Below are positions 13,401 through 22,539 of a DNA stretch of 64,000 nt, in pieces. The position numbers and the translations under genes are program-made. Each line of letters starts with the position of its first letter. Position 1 is the stretch's first letter. This DNA is from Cladopsammia gracilis (Eukaryota > Cnidaria > Anthozoa > Scleractinia > Dendrophylliidae). The notes under the pieces were generated by a model that did not search any database, was not told the DNA's origin, and saw only the letters and a list, made by a program, of their open reading frames with translations. The stretch covers positions 930,001 through 994,000 of the forward strand of contig JAJGOT010000213.1 in NCBI GenBank assembly GCA_022457155.1, read 5' to 3'.

Positions 13401-16400
13401 TGTCAATAAAGCAGAACGATTCACAATATCAAAGAAAAATACTTACGTTGTTTACGAATGTGAAAACAGCCTTCCTCACGTTGAAAACGGCAAACGACAG
13501 AAAAAATGGCTGGAATATCATGATCACGTGGTACTCTCTTGCAGCTACGCACGCAGGCTTGATTTAGGCGGGAATGGGTGGCACTCTCTTTTACTTCGTT
13601 GTCGTTAAAACTTATTGTTGTAGTTTTGCCTTATTTTTTCATTATCTTTTAGTCAAAGAATTATTTTCGCCTTTTCGCCATTTTCCTCTCTTTATGCCTC
13701 GTTATCTGTCGCTTCAGTTGTGGCTTGATTTTTTCGAGAATTTTTAACGATCCGCTGTGTGTTTGCTTTAATACAGGTGACCAAACCATCAGCTCAAATT
13801 GGTTTTATTCGGTTTGTACTGATACCATTATTTGAGGCGCTTGAGCAACTGTTTCCCGTCTTGGAGGTACGTAAATACGCGTTATACATTCTCTTTTACA
13901 GTTTTACATCCAAAGTAATCCCGAAGAGAGTAGTTTTCAATTGAATGTCGTAAAACTGAAACCAAAGTAACCACTAGCCAATCACAACAGACGCAGACAT
14001 TCTAATGAACCAATCAAAACTCGAAGTAAATACATGTACCCGGCGCCAAGCGCAGGAAAACGCGTGCAAGCATGTCACGACTCGCGATTGGTTTTGGTTT
14101 TACTTCTGATTGGTTAAGAAGGTGATGCGAGATCTTTTTAGCTAATCACAAAGCGTAGCAATGCAAAACCAAGCAATCACGGAATTACTTTCGACACTGA
14201 TTAAAAACCGCCCTATCTCTTTTCACCCAAATCAAATTGTGCGAAACCTTTTTCTCATAACTATCTAATATCAAACAAAGTGAATTGCATCTAGCAATTA
14301 ATCGCAACAAATGCAAACAAATCAATCAGAGCGCGAAGGGAAAACATGCGAAACAAGCAAGGCTAAACAAATATTATAGGAAAGTTGTTTATGTCATACG
14401 GTACATGACAGGCTGCGAGTGGCCTTTTATTTTTCTTCAAAGACAGTGGACCGATGCGATGCGAGTATAGCATAAAGCTCGGTACGAGTAACTAGGACGC
14501 GCAAATCGCACTTCGCTCGCATCGCGCTAAGTCCACTGTCTTTGAAGATAAATTAAAGTTATAATTTACTAAAATCCTTATTATGTTATAAGAAGGGTTC
14601 TCTAGATTCAACTTGAAACTACCACAATTTGGCAAATTATCCGGGCGGGGTGGAGGGGGGAGTGGGGTATGGAAGGGCGCCTGCAAGAAACAGTAGAAAG
14701 AGATTTGACGCTAAATTATGGAACTGTTTCTTTTCAGGAGCATCTTGTAGCACCAGTTAGGAAAGCTTTGAACTACTACACGCACATGGGCAAGACAATG
14801 GAAGAGGAACTGAAGAAGGAACGAGAGAAGAAACAGTCGAGAGAAGAAAACCAAGAAAAGGTTACTTCATTCAATTGCTTTGGTTTTTAATTGCTACTCT
14901 TTGTTAGTGGCTAAAAAATCGGTATATACTTCATGTTAACACACCATATAGGGATCCTATCATTTTGGGATCCTAAAAACTCATTTTAAAATGGTTAGCT
15001 TTCATTTACTGTTATTACTTGGGCGTAGCGACCAAGTATTAAAATGCAGTTTGGTCGTCCACAAATGTGCAGTATTGCGCAACTCTGGGGATGGCGGGAT
15101 TGTTCAAACCTTCACCGCGATCACACGTCCGAGGCGTTTTTCGTTTTATTTGGTGGGATTCATTTAGTAGTAAGTGGAAACGTGGGCAAGGATGTATAAA
15201 ATAATTAGTTTATGTAACTATCTTTTCATCTTTCCGGCTCAAAATAACGAGCTTTTTTCGATCGTTGAAAACTGATCAAAACGCTTCGTGCCTGAGCAAA
15301 ATTGTGTTGGCAAATGGCGCCGACAGTTCTGCGGTTCATAGTTTTCAAATGCTTAGAACTTTTTTAGTAAACTTTCAAAACGTTTAGTGAGTTGACAGTG
15401 TATTGTTAATATATGAAACTTTTAATAAACAGTAAAAATGACAACCTTAACTTTGAAGTGCTTTGATTAACGTTTGCAAATTTCTCTCGTTTGACCGCAG
15501 TGGAGTACACCTGTTTGTTGATGCGAGGCGAACGTCACAAAGTGCGAGTTGTGTTTTCTCTGTTGCATCTAACAGTTTCATATTCAATATGCGTAAGGAA
15601 ATTACTCAAGAAGACACTGCGAAAGTATTTGACACTCGCGATTTAATTCTACGATACCTTCATGACGGAAACCCGCTAAAACATGTTTAAACGAACATGA
15701 AGAAGATAATTTAGACGAATTCATACATAGCGCTTATTTAATAAGAAGTGAACAGTGGACAGCGAAGGAAGAAATATAAGCGTGGTAGGAATCCCAACTA
15801 ATTTCACTTCTTTCGGTTGTTTGCTTTTCATTAATTTTGATTTCGTGAAGTTGAAGGAACAGAACAGCCAACTGAAACTTTGGGTGCAAAAATTCACCGC
15901 CGAGAGAAGATGTAAACAATGCACGCTGTGTCTTGCGAGACGTTTCTTGCGAGTTTTGCTTCCGCTAGCTAGTTAGTTTCTCGGGCGAAAATAACCTTAA
16001 AGCGATCACTTTTTCATTTAATTTTCTTTTCTGTGTTTCGGATACAGAGGAATAAAAACTGGATATATTTTCGTGTGTCTGATTGCGAGATGTTTTATGA
16101 AACAGCTGCGTTATGCGTTACTGGAAAGGTTTCAAATTACTTTCACATTATGCAAATTGCAACATTTTTACCTCAACTGAAAAAATATATTTCAAAGGGC
16201 TAAATTTGTTTCTCTCCTCCTAAATTATCACTTCTGTCGTTAACTTTGATTAAATTTATGTTTCATTCAAACTTTATTACAATAACGGCGGGAATACTTC
16301 CAGCAAAACTTTCAATTGGAAAAGTTGTTTTGACCTCGGGCCGGACCAGGCAATTACATCATGGCTTCGAAAAGCCACTTTGCGGCTACATTTGCATTCA

Positions 16401-17417
16401 CTTCAAAAGTGTCGGAAACACAGACCAGCTAGTTACAAGATTTAGCTAAAACCAATAACAACCATCGGGAAACTCTGACATACGGCCTTTTTTTTTTCAA
16501 CGGTAAGTACAAAGTAGGCATCGATTTGTATTTTTCAGTATGTACTCGTCTTTTGACACAGTGGACACGCTACTTTAATAATTTGCGTGCGATCTCGCAC
16601 GCAAAGTGTACTGTGTCTTCTTGTTTTAGACGGTTAACGCGCTTCTTTGTTAGACTGCTCACACTATCCGAATACTCCCTATCATCAAACCGTGAAATAA
16701 CGTGCATGCAGATTCCCAAGACAATTATTCTCCAATATGCCTAATACATCGACGCCCAAGTATACGCTCCCACAGCGTCTTGTTGGTAGTGATATCCATA
16801 ACAGTAAATAAAAGCTAACCATTTTAAAATGAGTTTTGAGCCCTAAACAAGTGCCGGATTCTTTGATGTACATAAATTAAAACCCACCATGAAGTATATC
16901 CCAAAAAATCCCGCCGCTTAACACAGCGCTCGTTCGTTCACAAATCCGCATGCTCTCCAGGCTTTCAGCTGTTGCCGTTTCTTGTGGCACTGCTTTCTAA
17001 GGCCCGGTTCAAACGTCGAACTTCACATGTGCCGAGTCTAATGCACATGAGTAAGAACAATAGATTTTGTTCATTTGCATTAGATTCGGCAAATGTGAAG
17101 TTCGACGTTTGAACCGGGCCTAAGCTGTTAAGTGTTACTATCTTATCGTAACTTTGTTTATTTGGTCATTTATTCAGATAGTCATACAAGAGGAGAAACA
17201 AGAGATTAAAATACAACAAGAAAAACAAGAAAAGGGAGACTCTAAGCAAGAAACGATTGAAACTATGGTGGAAAAAACGGAAATACCAATGTCAAAAGAA
17301 GGCAAACATGGTCTACAAGCCACGGACGACAATCAAGGAATTCTAGAGATGAAAAAAGCAAAACAAGGAGAGGAGAACCAAGACAATAACATGGATTCGA
17401 AAGAGGGAATTCCTTGA
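166..17417 (+). CDS. PDE9A: PDE9A-like cGMP-type 3',5'-cyclic nucleotide phosphodiesterase (5' end outside window)
   Basis: Twelve exons join without a phase error into 413 residues plus a TGA stop at 17415-17417. The order matches human PDE9A from the pre-catalytic helix through the whole catalytic domain. Visible are HNFRH (catalytic and metal-binding His, residues about 68-72), the class signature [12 protein letters not shown], the third metal ligand Asp in [14 protein letters not shown], and the purine-binding Gln in SAQIGFIRF. In the family these bind Zn/Mg and hydrolyse the 3' phosphoester of cGMP. The human protein is 593 residues, so the N-terminal regulatory part lies left of the window. 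After the catalytic core the last two exons encode a Glu/Lys/Gln-rich tail of about 100 residues that I do not recognise. Closest relative is judged from remembered human sequence, so PDE9 is likely but other class I PDEs are not formally excluded. Confidence 0.95.
790..949. mobile_element. hAT-like MITE in PDE9A intron
   Basis: Starts CAGGGGCGGATCCAGG and ends CTAGATCTGCCCCTG, an inverted pair with the CAGGGG start common in hAT elements. Length is 160 bp with no coding capacity. Flanks are similar but not a clean 8 bp duplication. Confidence 0.6.
995..1076 (+). CDS. PDE9A: PDE9A exon, start of catalytic domain
   Basis: Acceptor TTTTCAG, donor GTAATA. Encodes [18 protein letters not shown] and the FNIE segment, equivalent to the WEPNEM...FSIN region of human PDE9A. 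Confidence 0.93.
1550..1645 (+). CDS. PDE9A: PDE9A exon with HNFRH active-site motif
   Basis: Thirty-two codons in phase 0 between TTTTGCAG and GTAAGA. Contains [17 protein letters not shown], carrying the catalytic and first metal-binding His. The intron that follows is about 6.6 kb and holds the large nuclease-bearing element. Confidence 0.95.
2239..2917. mobile_element. Inverted-repeat element, same family as the MITE at 17001
   Basis: Begins GGCCCGGTGTAAAGTTCGAC and ends GTTTGAACCGGGCC. The terminal GTTCGACGT blocks recur in inverted copies inside, including an internal hairpin at about 2270-2370. TAA flanks the left end; the right flank reads TTTAA, so a 3 bp duplication is only partly visible. 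Confidence 0.6.
4771..5023. mobile_element. Harbinger-like MITE with TTA target duplication (copy 1)
   Basis: Inverted ends GGGACAGACCATTATTTTT and AATAATGGTCCGTCCC, TTA on both sides. It sits in an intron of the nuclease pseudogene. A second copy lies at 43879-44133, with the same GTTGGAAAATTTT sub-terminal block. Confidence 0.8.
5597..5622. repeat. (CAT)n microsatellite
   Basis: CAT/CAC run that would encode eight His near the broken end of the nuclease pseudogene. Confidence 0.8.
5815..6086. mobile_element. hAT-like MITE inside the TTAA element
   Basis: Ends CAGGGGTTTCAATA and TATTGAAACCCCTG are exact inverted repeats. GTAAT occurs at or one base from each end, a possible worn target duplication. 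No coding capacity. Confidence 0.65.
7543..8068 (+). pseudogene. Two decayed tandem copies of a PDE9A exon and its upstream intron
   Basis: Three units each begin CATTAAGTKCCGTTKWAAT: 7543-7846, 7847-8068 and the live unit from 8069 through the exon at 8293. Shared blocks include AGTTTTATATTTCG, GAAAAMCCTCTTA and CCCGCAAACC. Unit 1 keeps the acceptor TTCATTCCTCCAG and an exon relic at 7764-7845 that is frameshifted and has a stop. Unit 2 has lost most of the exon. Confidence 0.85.
8293..8415 (+). CDS. PDE9A: PDE9A exon with HD metal-binding signature
   Basis: Forty-one codons in phase 0; acceptor CCTCCAG, donor GTGTGT. Ends in [14 protein letters not shown], a full match to the class I PDE signature. 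This exon is the last unit of a local tandem triplication whose two upstream copies are decayed. Confidence 0.96.
8530..9235 (+). repeat. Tandem array, family A, about 107 bp period, seven units
   Basis: Units carry GAAAGTACTGCTCAGTAGC, TTTGAATGGTCACACTTTAGG, ACAGACTCAAAAGTTAGAAC and GTACAGCATAATAAACAG. One unit has an extra partial duplication of the TTTAGGATTTCATCCAC block. The left flank (AAAATACTGAAAAACAAAC) matches the left flank of the other plus-strand arrays. Confidence 0.92.
9294..10094. mobile_element. hAT-like inverted-repeat element (0.8 kb)
   Basis: Left end CAGGGCTCGAAATT and right end AATTTCGAGCCCTG are exact inverted repeats of the CAGGGCTCGAAATT type seen in many animal hAT elements. 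Sub-terminal GTCGCAA/TTGCGAC words recur at both sides. No transposase seen. GCTCGGA occurs just before the left end and about 13 bases past the right end. Confidence 0.7.
10275..10367 (+). CDS. PDE9A: PDE9A exon ([12 protein letters not shown])
   Basis: Thirty-one codons between TTTAG and GTAAGG. Reads [20 protein letters not shown] and continues [11 protein letters not shown], nearly identical to human PDE9A here. Confidence 0.96.
10614..11030. mobile_element. Foldback MITE with TTA target duplication, CGTCCCGGTCGTC repeats
   Basis: Ends AGGCTGGTTCTCATATAATC and GATTATATGAGAACCAGCCT are perfect inverted repeats, with TTA at 10611 and 11031. The interior is made of repeated GATCGTCCCGGTCGTC-like words in both orientations. 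It ends 44 bases before a PDE9A exon. Confidence 0.82.
11075..11142 (+). CDS. PDE9A: PDE9A exon (PHCDILKN)
   Basis: Acceptor CTTACAG, donor GTAAGT. Encodes 22 residues from PHCDIL to FREGMI, plus two bases of a Lys codon finished by the next exon. Confidence 0.94.
11335..11990 (+). repeat. Tandem array, family A, about 88 bp period, six units, with element-like flanks
   Basis: Units read GGTACCATGCAAAAGTACTG, then TTTGAATGGTCACACC and ACAGACTCAAAAGTTAGAAC. The left flank (GTGCCACAAAATTAAAATTC) and right flank (CATTACATGTCTCCATTGA, AAAGGGTTAA) match those of the array at 57857-58245, so each array sits in a larger repeated element. Confidence 0.92.
12162..12267 (+). CDS. PDE9A: PDE9A exon ([12 protein letters not shown])
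   Basis: Acceptor TTTCCAG, donor GTAAGA. One base completes Lys, then 35 codons with [18 protein letters not shown], equal to LILATDMARHAEI in human. Confidence 0.96.
12759..12863 (+). CDS. PDE9A: PDE9A exon with metal-binding Asp
   Basis: Thirty-five codons in phase 0. [19 protein letters not shown] carries the Asp equivalent to D402 of human PDE9A2. Donor GTAAGT. Confidence 0.96.
12985..13180 (+). repeat. 28 bp minisatellite, family B, about seven units
   Basis: Unit GCAACTGGCGCCAAGCGCGG followed by GAAAAAAT. The same motif forms a longer array in reverse orientation at 48098-48740. A lone GGCGCCAAGCGCAGGAAAA occurs at 14041. Confidence 0.95.
13280..13336 (+). CDS. PDE9A: PDE9A exon ([12 protein letters not shown])
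   Basis: Nineteen codons in phase 0 between TTGCTTAG and GTAATT. The [11 protein letters not shown] core is the family-wide loop before the substrate-binding Gln helix. Confidence 0.95.
13777..13866 (+). CDS. PDE9A: PDE9A exon with purine-selective Gln
   Basis: Thirty codons. [20 protein letters not shown] contains the invariant Gln that contacts the nucleotide base. Donor GTACGT. Confidence 0.96.
14434..14548. repeat. Inverted repeat in PDE9A intron
   Basis: TCTTCAAAGACAGTGGAC at 14434 and GTCCACTGTCTTTGAAGA at 14531 are exact reverse complements about 80 bases apart. Likely a small foldback element. Confidence 0.6.
14738..14860 (+). CDS. PDE9A: PDE9A exon, end of catalytic domain and charged helix
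   Basis: Acceptor TTTTCAG, donor [20 protein letters not shown] finishes the catalytic fold; the remainder is a Lys/Glu-rich helix ([12 protein letters not shown]) that continues in the last exon. Confidence 0.9.
14967..16844. mobile_element. 1.9 kb inverted-repeat element filling the last PDE9A intron
   Basis: The left end has CTCATTTTAAAATGGTTAGC and the right end its reverse complement; similarity continues about 40 bases on each side with a mismatch or two. Internal short frames (15463-15690, 15755-15976) match nothing I know. A CACAGTGGACACGC hairpin lies near 16555-16620. Confidence 0.6.
17001..17120. mobile_element. Harbinger-like MITE, 120 bp, TAA target duplication
   Basis: GGCCCGGTTCAAACGTCGAA on the left and its reverse complement on the right, with TAA on both sides. 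The two arms cover almost the whole element. Same family as 2239-2917. It ends 57 bases before the last PDE9A exon. Confidence 0.85.
17178..17417 (+). CDS. PDE9A: PDE9A terminal coding exon, Glu/Lys/Gln-rich tail
   Basis: Acceptor TATTCAG keeps frame with the preceding exon. It encodes 79 hydrophilic residues rich in Glu, Lys and Gln, then TGA. No domain is recognised. An AATAAA lies 139 bases past the stop at 17556. Assignment to this gene rests on phase, position and similar composition to the previous exon. Confidence 0.78.
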   Translation: MVIQEEKQEIKIQQEKQEKGDSKQETIETMVEKTEIPMSKEGKHGLQATDDNQGILEMKKAKQGEENQDNNMDSKEGIP

Positions 17418-20210
17418 TAGTACGTGCGAAATTTCCAGCTCAGTTCAGCCGGTGTTCTGAAAATCGCCGCGAGGGAACTCCCACATCATTAAAATTGACG
17501 GAGATGATCGCCGTACCTTTTAAGGGCTAATATTCGGTACGGCTAAGGGTGTTTGAATAAAAATTGAACACTGTCAGGGTTATTCTGACACCTTTTCGGG
17601 TATTAAAGACTTTGCTGGAACAAACTTGAAAAAATTTGCCAATTTTTTCAAGTTGCAATCCATTTCCATCCTGGCCATCTGTAGTCAGACACTTGTTTAT
17701 AGTTTCATTATCCTCGCAAAGGAATGTTAAACAAACTGGACCATTATTTTTGCGTTTCCACAAATATAAATATGTGTTTTGGCTTTTTAAAATGACACTG
17801 AAAAATGGCGACAGAGCCCCTTTAAGCGTTGTAGAAAAATATGCCAACGAGACCAACTTTTCATTAAAAAATTGGTCACCCAACAACAGGTTTCTGGAAC
17901 CTTTAGCGGTTCCTTTCAAAATTTCGGGCGATCACCCCGTCAATTTTATATGGGAACCCTGCGGGGAATAGTAACTGCGCACTGTATCATGTGCTCTCGA
18001 GGAGCAATACCCATATTGAAAGATTATCCCAAAAATGGCAACTGGCTGAGAACGTTTGAGGACTTGTTGATATGGCATTGATAGTACGTAGTACGTTTGT
18101 GTATAGTTTGCTACGCGCCGCCATAGCAGTTTGGGTTGTCACGCAGCGCCTTTCCCTATAAATTTAGCACCCCAATAACGGTAGCAGATGGCCTTTGGGC
18201 TTGTCACGCAATCTTTTCTCCCACACATGGATCACGAGTGCGTGACGAGCCCCAAAAACGTCTGCCTCCAGGCTGGTGTCTGTCCACGCGAGTCGCGTCT
18301 CCTCGAGCGAGTCGATTTTAGCGCTCGCTCGCGTTATAACCCGCTCGACTATCTTTGAGAATAAATGAGGGTTAACTCGTTCTAGTGTTAGAATCTTCCA
18401 AGAATTTGTTTTTTATTACCATGTTCCGAATGGAAATGCACGTGAACAGTTGTGCGACAAAAAGGCAACATTGTTGGTTGATTCTAACAACGCAATCGGG
18501 TCAAACTCGCGAGGACATCTTCGATATTTTAAACGCGGAAAAGAGAAGACCTTCGGCACAAGGTTGACAACACAGTTTATGTCATATTTACCTATTTATT
18601 AAATAACTATTATGGAGAACAGACTTAATATTTTTCATACTTCTTGTTTTATGTTGAGAATTGTTAAGAAGTATTTTATTTACCCCATCGTGGAACTGTT
18701 TAGAAAGACGTTTATTACAAAACCAACATTTTTCAAATACAATACGTAAATAAGACCATTTGTCATTCGACATAGAACTTTAGAGTACAAATATGTAGAG
18801 GTTATTTAGCAGGAAGTTGTGTAATGCGTCTGCGCATTTTTGCAAGGTGAGAAAAAACAAAACCTGACGATTGAAAATACGCAGCCGTATTACACAACTT
18901 TTCGCTGAATAACCGCTGAATTATATATTGTGATTTACGCAATCCCGTAAGACTAACCCAAGACCAAAGTAATAGGATCTGGCCAAACGCAAAGTAATGA
19001 GCCAATAGAAACTCAAAGCGAAACCTTGTTTCCGGTACCAAGCGCGATTCAGAGCGCGGCAAAACACGCTGCTGGTGCCTGGAGAAGGAAAACACACACC
19101 CTAAGCCACTAGATTTTATACTGATTGGCTAAGAAATTAACCCGTTTCTTCCGATTATTACACCAAGTTGCACGGGTTTTAGAGCGCCTTTCAATTAAGT
19201 ATAGAAAGTAATTCGCGTTTGCTTCGGCTTGTGATTGGTCAAGAAAACTCGCGCTATTTTGTTCAACCAATCAGGAGCTTCACCAAAAGCAATCATGACT
19301 TGCTCGCACGCGTTTTCCCGCGCTTGGCCCTGTGCTTCGAGTTCTGATTGGCTCATTGCATTTTCTGAGTCTGTTGTGATTGGCCAGAGAACAACAAACA
19401 ACCTTTCAGAACAGTTTATTGCAAACTGCTAGTCTAAATGAAACGCGACGACTTCAGTCGACCCGAAACAGCTTTCTTAGCGGAATAATAACCATGTTAC
19501 AAAATTTCCTGTCAGTTAAAAAGATTATTCTGTATTTACAATTTTAATTTAGGCCTACGGCATGTATTTATTTTTTGGTTTTCAAAAAAATACTGATAAC
19601 TCAAATCAGGACTTAGCAAATTAATGATTAGACCGTAACTTTGAATCCAGCGGAATCAAAGTGTTTTGAACGGTAAGCATGAGATTCCATCAACTTGCAC
19701 CATCTCGGACGTCTTATTTAGACTTATATAACGGAGTAACTGGTTTGCTTTCAGTTGGGGTAAGCAGTAAAACAGTTAAATTTAGGTCAAAACAACCCGA
19801 GAAGCTGGGTGGTACTCTGGTACGGTACACAGGTTCAATCCTGAGTTGGGACTTTAGATTTTCTTTTTCGTGTACACTTAAACATTTATTGAAAATAAAA
19901 CTCTAAGTTTCGACCTTACGTTATATAATTTTCAATAAGTGTCTGAGGTGGTGTTGGTAGATGGAATCTAATGCTGACAGTTTTGAGCCTTTAGTTTCAC
20001 CTGACAAAAAAAAACGCTCTTAAACAAAAGAAATAAACTGAATAAAAGTATTTGTTATAAGTTCCGTTTTTCGTTCCTTTTTACTAAGTTTCTTCTTGTC
20101 GCTTGTATGCCCATGGAAAAACCATATCATGACCACCTTTTTTTTTGGAGCGAGCAATTTATTAAGCCGCCATCCGTTGCTAGTCCGCCTCCAGCCGCAA
20201 AGTCAAATTT
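17418..20210. other. Gene-poor region after PDE9A
   Basis: Holds the presumed PDE9A 3' UTR, then repeated-looking DNA with short frames in several phases (longest about 130 codons at 17527-17919, minus), none with a recognisable domain. Words such as CTGATTGGCTCATTGC and GATTGGTCAAGAAAAC at 19080-19390 look like worn repeats. Confidence 0.5.
17556..17561 (+). terminator. Candidate polyadenylation signal for PDE9A
   Basis: AATAAA is the first canonical hexamer after the stop that I noticed. Nothing confirms its use. Confidence 0.35.
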
Positions 20211-20342
20211 AATAGGCCATTTCCGAGTTGCCTTTAGCCTCTCTATCAAAGCGAGGCTAGGTGCGAAACCTTTCATATGAAAGGTTTCGCACCTAGCCTC
20301 GCTTTGATAGAGAGGCTGAAGGCAACTCGGAAATGGCCTATT
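20211..20342. repeat. 132 bp near-perfect palindrome
   Basis: Two 66-base arms with no spacer, centred on TTTCATATGAAA at 20276/20277. I find one mismatch (TTTAGC against GCTGAAG, near 20233 and 20320). The outermost base pairs are AATAGG and CCTATT. It could form a full cruciform. Confidence 0.93.
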
Positions 20343-20440
20343 GTGGGACACCCTGATAAAAGGAATTAATCTAAGAACGGTAAGTTGAGCGTGTATGCAA
20401 ATGTGCCTCGATCTGTATATTTATTGTTCCGCTTTTTCAA

Positions 20441-21635
20441 TTGTTTCTTTTGTTTTTCGTAATGTTCATGAAAAGTAATCTAGAATTTAAATTTTTATCC
20501 CTTAATGTTCGGGTGATTCGTTCCTTTGAAAAAAGAAAGGCGATTTTTAATTGGTTAACGAAAGAGAAATCCGATATCATTTTTTTGCAAGAAACATACA
20601 GCACTCCAGGAGTTGAGAATTTTTGGAAGTCACATTGAAGGGGTGACGTTTACTTCAGTCATGGGTCGAAACATAGTAAGGGAGTTATGATTTTTATAAA
20701 AGAGAAATTCGATTGTGTAGTTAAAGAACACCAAGAAGATGAGTAGGGGAGATTTATTTTTTTAAAAGCTGTCATTCAGGGTCACCCGTTTGTTTTTGTT
20801 AATATTTATTCGCCAAACAAGATTAAAGACCAGTGCTTTTTTTTTTCGAAAAAATTCAAAAATGGCTAGATGAAATAGAATTAGAAAAAATTGTGAAGTT
20901 GTTATTGGAGGTGATTTTAATGTTATTCTTGATGCTTATTTGGATGGGACTGGAGGCAAACCTAAAGTAAAAGAATCTTGTAAACAAATTGAGGATTTCT
21001 GTTCATCTTTTGACTTGATTGATATCTGGAGATTAAGAAATCCAGATGTTTTAAAAGCGCTTCACATGGAGACAAAAGAACCCAACAATACAGCGCCGTT
21101 TGGAGTTTTGGTTAATTAGTAGTAGTGTTAAAGAAGAAGTAGAAAATGTAGATATTATTCCGGCAATAAGAACTGATCATTCCGCCATTATACTGCATAC
21201 AAATGGCATTGAGGAAACAGGAAGGGGCCCTTCTTTTTGGAAATTTAACTCCAGTCTTCTAGAAGATGATGAATATATTTCTTTAATAACTGAGAAATAT
21301 AGCAACTGGCTGGAAGAAAGAAAAGATATTCAAGATCCCAGGGTCGATCCTTTTGGATTTTGTTAAATACAAAATCCGTTATGAAACCATTACTTATTGT
21401 AAACAGTAGGCAAGAAATAGAAGGGAAAAATTATCAGATTTGGAGAAAAAAATCAAAGAAAGCGCAGCAAAATGTGATGAACAACCTAATCAAGGAAACT
21501 TAAACGATCTGGAAATTTTACAAACCGAATACGATAGACATTATGAATATATAGCACAAGGAGCAATATATTATAATACGCTCAAGAGCAAATTGGTACG
21601 AATACAGGGAGAAAAGTAATAAATATTATTTAAAT
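20441..21635 (+). pseudogene. Decayed LINE, 5' part: EEP endonuclease region
   Basis: The frame opens with LEFKFLSLNVR and IIFLQETYSTPGVENFW, typical of the endonuclease/exonuclease/phosphatase domain of L1/Tx1-type LINEs. GGDFNVILDAYLDGTGG and the late motif IRTDHSAIILH follow. Stops at 20636 and 20744 and frameshifts near 20850 and 21080 break it. The ORF resumes at 27858 beyond a BEL/Pao insertion. Confidence 0.85.
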
Positions 21636-21983
21636 TGTCGGAAACTGTGGTCAGTATCATTTGATTATTATTGTGATTACGTTATTTTGCGAGTGCTGTT
21701 AATTGAATCTGTCAAAGGCTAAATTAGTGATACATGCAAGTTGTAGTAGTGAAAGCTGAGAAGACAATCTCGTAACACACATGGCCTCCTGCGTAACATT
21801 AATGGAACATTCCGACAAAGGGCGTATTGACATATTTTTTTTATAGATAAGCGAGCAATGTAAGTGCTGTTTCATATATCAAGAGAGACATTCTGCACGA
21901 TAGGTTTTTATGAGCATGTAACCAGTGAGTCGAGATTGAATAAATTAGTCAAAAATCAACACCGTGTTGTTCCGTTTCCAAAA
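21636..21983 (+). repeat. Left LTR of BEL/Pao element
   Basis: Starts TGTCGGAAACTGTGG and ends CGTTTCCAAAA. The exact 3' edge is uncertain by up to three A because the A-run merges with the flank. No difference from the right LTR was found. Confidence 0.93.
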
Positions 21984-21985
21984 CC

Positions 21986-21998
21986 TGGCACCTCCGAC
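21986..21998 (+). promoter_or_regulatory. Candidate primer-binding site
   Basis: TGGCACCTCCGAC starts two bases after the LTR. TGG is the complement of a tRNA CCA end. The priming tRNA was not identified. Confidence 0.55.
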
Positions 21999-22044
21999 AA
22001 ATGGACAGTCATAGATCTGGATCTATCTAAACCGAATCTCCAAG

Positions 22045-22539
22045 ATGGACAAGATGATCAGTGAGCTGAATGGAAAACTCAAAACCTTGAGTTTTCGAAT
22101 CAACAAGACAAATGAAATTATCGACAAGCACGATAAAGAAGCTTCAGAGAGACACCAAGCTTCAATCGCCAATATCGCGTCAGCCGTGAATAGCCTAAAA
22201 GAGAGTATTGAAGAAAAGAAATTTTCCAAGGGAGAAACAGAGGAACAAGTCGCTGAATGGGGCACAGACACCGAATCCAAGCTTGCTGAAGCCGATGAAT
22301 GTATCAGAAAGATTGCCAAACAGATCAAGGACATGAATCTTGCTGCACAAGACGCAGATACCTTACAAGCACACCACAAAGCCATAGAGCTGGAAAGACT
22401 ACTGACTGAACAGAAACTGCAGCAAGAACAAGAAGGAGCGGCAAAAGCACATGCCGAACAGTTGGCGTTTGAGAAACAGAAAATGGAACTCGAAATAAAT
22501 GCAACACCAACAACAAATCCTTTCACTCAAGGGAAATGA
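22045..22539 (+). CDS. BEL/Pao gag N-terminal ORF, coiled-coil rich
   Basis: 164 codons starting MDKMISELNGKLKTLSFRIN. The composition is Glu/Lys/Gln/Ala-rich and looks helical or coiled-coil throughout. It ends at TGA followed by C and overlaps the next ORF by 41 bases. The next ORF is in the +1 frame. In related elements this region is the start of one gag polyprotein, so the two frames are probably expressed together by frameshifting, or this copy has a one-base lesion. Confidence 0.8.
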   Translation: MDKMISELNGKLKTLSFRINKTNEIIDKHDKEASERHQASIANIASAVNSLKESIEEKKFSKGETEEQVAEWGTDTESKLAEADECIRKIAKQIKDMNLAAQDADTLQAHHKAIELERLLTEQKLQQEQEGAAKAHAEQLAFEKQKMELEINATPTTNPFTQGK

